A stretch of 64,000 nucleotides of DNA from Agromyces sp. H66 (GTDB lineage: Bacteria; Actinomycetota; Actinomycetes; Actinomycetales; Microbacteriaceae), in NCBI RefSeq assembly GCF_004959775.1, contig NZ_SJZG01000003.1, positions 372,001 to 436,000 of the forward strand, given 5' to 3'. Positions within the stretch are counted from its first letter, which is position 1. Each line of letters begins with the position of its first letter. The translations under genes were made by a program, and so were the position numbers. The notes beneath the pieces are model-generated. The model was given only the letters and a program-made list of their open reading frames with translations. It was not told the DNA's origin and made no database searches. This document shows positions 61,708 through 64,000 of this stretch, piece by piece.

Positions 61708-64000
61708 GTGCGCTCACTCAGGGTCTCGCACAGCGCGGTCGTCGACGAGTGGCGCGGTCGCGAACGCGCGCTCACGAGCCTCGGCGTCGACGTCACGCTC
61801 CTCTGCGCCGAGCAGTGGCACGCGGGCGGCAGTTCCGTGACGCTCGAGCCACGTGACGGTGAACGGGTGGTCGGCGTGCGCACCTTCGGACACCACCCCG
61901 CGCTCTTCCTCTACGACCCGCGTCCGATCTGGCGGGCGCTCGGCGAGCGGTACGACGTCATCGACGTGCATGAGGAGCCCTTCGCCCTTGCGACCGCCGA
62001 GATCCTGCTGCTGCGCGCCCTACGGAAGCACCCGCGCCGCACGCCCGTGGTGCTCTATACCGCCCAAAATCTGCGGAAACGCTACCCGGTGCCGTTCCGA
62101 TGGTTCGAGCGCTGGGCGCTGCGCGCGGCATCCGGCATCTCGGCCTGCAACGCGGAGGCGGCGCGCATCGTCGAGGACAAGGGGTTCGCGGGGCGGGCGC
62201 GGGTGATCCCGCTCGGGATCGACGAACAGCGATTCAGGCCAGCGGATGCCTCGGCCGCGTCGGCGCCGCCTCGAGACCTCGGCCCCGCATCCATCGTGGT
62301 CGGGTTCCTCGGCCGTCTCGTGCCCGAGAAGGGCGTGCTCGTGCTGCTCGACGCCGTCGCCCGCGACCCGCGCCTTCGTCTCCGCATCGCCGGGTCGGGC
62401 CCCCTTGCCCCAGAACTGGGGGGTCGGGCCACCGCGGTGGGCATCGCCGACCGTGTCGAGGTCGTCGGGCCGATCGATCCCGACGCCGTGGTCGACTTTT
62501 ACCGCACCCTCGACGTGCTCGCCGTGCCGTCACTCCCGACGACGTCGTGGACCGAGCAGTTCGGCCGCGTGGCCGTCGAGGCGATGGCGTGCGGGGTGCC
62601 GGTCGTCTCGAGCGACGCCGGCGCCCTACCCGACGTGGTGGGTCGCGCCGGCCTCGTCGTGCCGGCCGGTGATGCGGCGGCCCTCGCGAGCGCACTCGTC
62701 GAGGCGGGCCGGGAACGTGCCGACGAGTTGCGCGCGCGCGGTCTCGAACGTGCGGCGATCTGCACTTGGGATGCCGTGGGACGCCAGTACCTCGATCTCT
62801 ACCGAGCGGTGCTGCACGAGGCATCCACCGCCGCCCCTGACACCCCCGACCCCGCCCGCCCGGTCGAGGTGATCGTGGTCGCCTACGGCGCGCCCGAACT
62901 GCTGCGCCGGGCGGTCGAGCCTGTGGCCGCGCTGCCGGTCACCGTCGTCGACAACTCGTCGCTTCCCGAGATCGCGGCGATCTGCGCCGAGCTCGGCGTG
63001 CGCTACCTCGACCCGGGCCGGAACGGCGGCTTCGCTGCGGGCGTGAACGTCGGCCTGCGAGATCGCCTCGTGCCCGGCGCCGACGTGCTGCTTCTCAATC
63101 CCGACGCGACCATCTCGCCCGAGGACATCGCCGTGCTGCGGCGGGTCCTTCGGGCGCACGACGACCTCGCGAGCGTCGGACCGGCGCAGGTCGACGAGCA
63201 CGGACACGTCGCTCGCGTCGCCTGGTGGCTGCCGTCGCCGGGCGGCACCTGGTTCGAGGCGCTCGGGCTCGCCCGGCTGCGCCGCGACCCGTCGTACGTC
63301 ATCGGCTCGGTGCTGCTGCTCCGCGCTGAGGCGCTCGACCAGGTCGGCGCGTTCGACGAGCGCTTCTTCCTCTACGCCGAGGAAGCCGACTGGGCGTACC
63401 GCGCGCACCGCCTCGGCTGGCGCCACGCCGGCGTACCCGAGGCCCGCGCGACGCACGTCGGCGCGGGCACCGGTGGCGACCCCCGGCGGCGGGAGGCGCA
63501 CTTCCACGCGTCGCAGGAGCGTTACCTCCGCAAGCACTACGGCGCCATCGGCTGGCAGTGGGCGAGGCTCGGCCAGCTGGTCGGGGCGACCGCTCGGGCC
63601 ATCGTGCTGCCGGGCGACCGCGGGCGATCGGCGCGGCGACGGGCGGCCCTGTACCGGCTGGGGCCGGTGCGGGTCGAGGCGCGGTTCCGGCGGGAGGCGG
63701 CGGCCAGCGGTCGCGACGCGGCGATCCGGCGTGTGGCGCTCGTCGCGTCGTCGTACGCACCGCACTTCGGTGGTGTCGAAGAGCACGTGCGTCAGGTTGC
63801 GCACGAGCTCTCGCAGCGGGGCGACACGGAGATCGAGGTGTGGACCGTCGACCGAGGGGAGCACCTCGGGGTCCGCGACGTCGACGGCGTCGTGGTGAGA
63901 TACCTGCCGACGCCGCTGCCGGCCCGCAACCTCCGTTCGATGCTCGCCCTCGTGCGCGATGTCCCGCAGGCGCTCATTGCGTGGTCGCGGGCTCGGCGAT
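61708..64000 (+). CDS. GT4-GT2-GT4 glycosyltransferase fusion, 3' end outside window
   Basis: At least 764 codons, open to the right edge. Residues about 1-370 are a GT4 enzyme (VSHSAVVDEWRGRERALTSLG, VGFLGRLVPEKGVLVLLDAV, FGRVAVEAMACGVPVVSSDAGALPDVV). Residues about 385-650 are a GT2 enzyme (VEVIVVAYGAPELLRRAVEPV, LLLNPDATISPEDI, FDERFFLYAEEADWAYRAHRLGW). From about residue 674 a second GT4 starts (RRVALVASSYAPHFGGVEEHVRQVAHEL). I followed the frame base by base and found no break. The GTG at 61708 has GGAGG four to five bases upstream. It is divergent from the LMW-phosphatase gene and is probably part of a surface polysaccharide locus. Confidence 0.88.
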   Translation, partial: MRSLRVSHSAVVDEWRGRERALTSLGVDVTLLCAEQWHAGGSSVTLEPRDGERVVGVRTFGHHPALFLYDPRPIWRALGERYDVIDVHEEPFALATAEILLLRALRKHPRRTPVVLYTAQNLRKRYPVPFRWFERWALRAASGISACNAEAARIVEDKGFAGRARVIPLGIDEQRFRPADASAASAPPRDLGPASIVVGFLGRLVPEKGVLVLLDAVARDPRLRLRIAGSGPLAPELGGRATAVGIADRVEVVGPIDPDAVVDFYRTLDVLAVPSLPTTSWTEQFGRVAVEAMACGVPVVSSDAGALPDVVGRAGLVVPAGDAAALASALVEAGRERADELRARGLERAAICTWDAVGRQYLDLYRAVLHEASTAAPDTPDPARPVEVIVVAYGAPELLRRAVEPVAALPVTVVDNSSLPEIAAICAELGVRYLDPGRNGGFAAGVNVGLRDRLVPGADVLLLNPDATISPEDIAVLRRVLRAHDDLASVGPAQVDEHGHVARVAWWLPSPGGTWFEALGLARLRRDPSYVIGSVLLLRAEALDQVGAFDERFFLYAEEADWAYRAHRLGWRHAGVPEARATHVGAGTGGDPRRREAHFHASQERYLRKHYGAIGWQWARLGQLVGATARAIVLPGDRGRSARRRAALYRLGPVRVEARFRREAAASGRDAAIRRVALVASSYAPHFGGVEEHVRQVAHELSQRGDTEIEVWTVDRGEHLGVRDVDGVVVRYLPTPLPARNLRSMLALVRDVPQALIAWSRARR

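Overview
The window is about 70% GC and densely coded. It looks like a member of the Actinobacteria, most likely family Microbacteriaceae (Agromyces-like; the genus is inferred, not proven). Supporting signs are a dnaK-grpE-dnaJ-hspR operon with HAIR operators, a DUF222/HNH endonuclease gene, clpS coupled to a DUF2017 gene, very frequent GTG starts and ATGA/GTGA overlaps, and family-style dispersed palindromic repeats. I see no tRNA, rRNA, CRISPR array, prophage or insertion sequence; it reads as ordinary chromosome with a few accessory genes.

Layout. 1-12.6 kb is mostly minus strand: a type III polyketide synthase cut by the window edge, an alkylsulfatase, a GAP/SfLAP-type membrane protein, a SulP transporter, a DUF/SHOCT membrane-stress set, an AI-2E-type permease, DUF2017-clpS and an RlmG-like methyltransferase. 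12.7-16.1 kb holds two exported or lipoprotein genes around an MscS channel. 16.1-21.0 kb is the heat-shock operon (dnaK, grpE, dnaJ, hspR) with two HAIR operators, preceded by a TOPRIM protein gene. 21.1-24.5 kb is an ArsR regulator coupled to a second SulP transporter, followed by a tandem lipoprotein duplication that carried a fragment of the SulP gene with it. 24.5-33.8 kb has two MFS transporters, a RIO-family kinase behind a small leader ORF, a divergent pair of His-rich MarR-like regulators, a deaminase and a solute-binding/VWA fusion. 33.8-37 kb is a large secreted nuclease. 37.1-44 kb is a polyamine-type ABC transporter (potA-potD-potB-potC), divergent from a GntR regulator coupled to a soluble Cache-domain protein. 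44-48.9 kb has a TetR/hydrolase pair with a clear operator, the HNH gene, a YefM/RelE-type toxin-antitoxin pair and a membrane protein.

48.9-59.8 kb is the most coherent pathway: a sirohydrochlorin chelatase gene, then a ten-gene run (sulfite reductase, cysH, cysD, cysN, ssuA-ssuB-ssuC-type ABC transporter, cobA, fprA, fdxA). It covers sulfate activation, APS reduction, sulfite reduction, siroheme supply, electron supply and organosulfur uptake. 59.8-64 kb starts a surface-glycan region with a GT4 glycosyltransferase, a low-molecular-weight tyrosine phosphatase and a GT4-GT2-GT4 fusion that runs off the window.

The strongest leads for new biology are the leader ORF and SD-sequestering hairpin before the RIO kinase, the GntR/soluble-Cache pair at the pot locus, the His-rich MarR pair sharing perfect palindromes, the triple glycosyltransferase, and a dispersed repeat translated inside fprA. 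No item is proven to be a new system. All calls come from reading the sequence; no database search was run.
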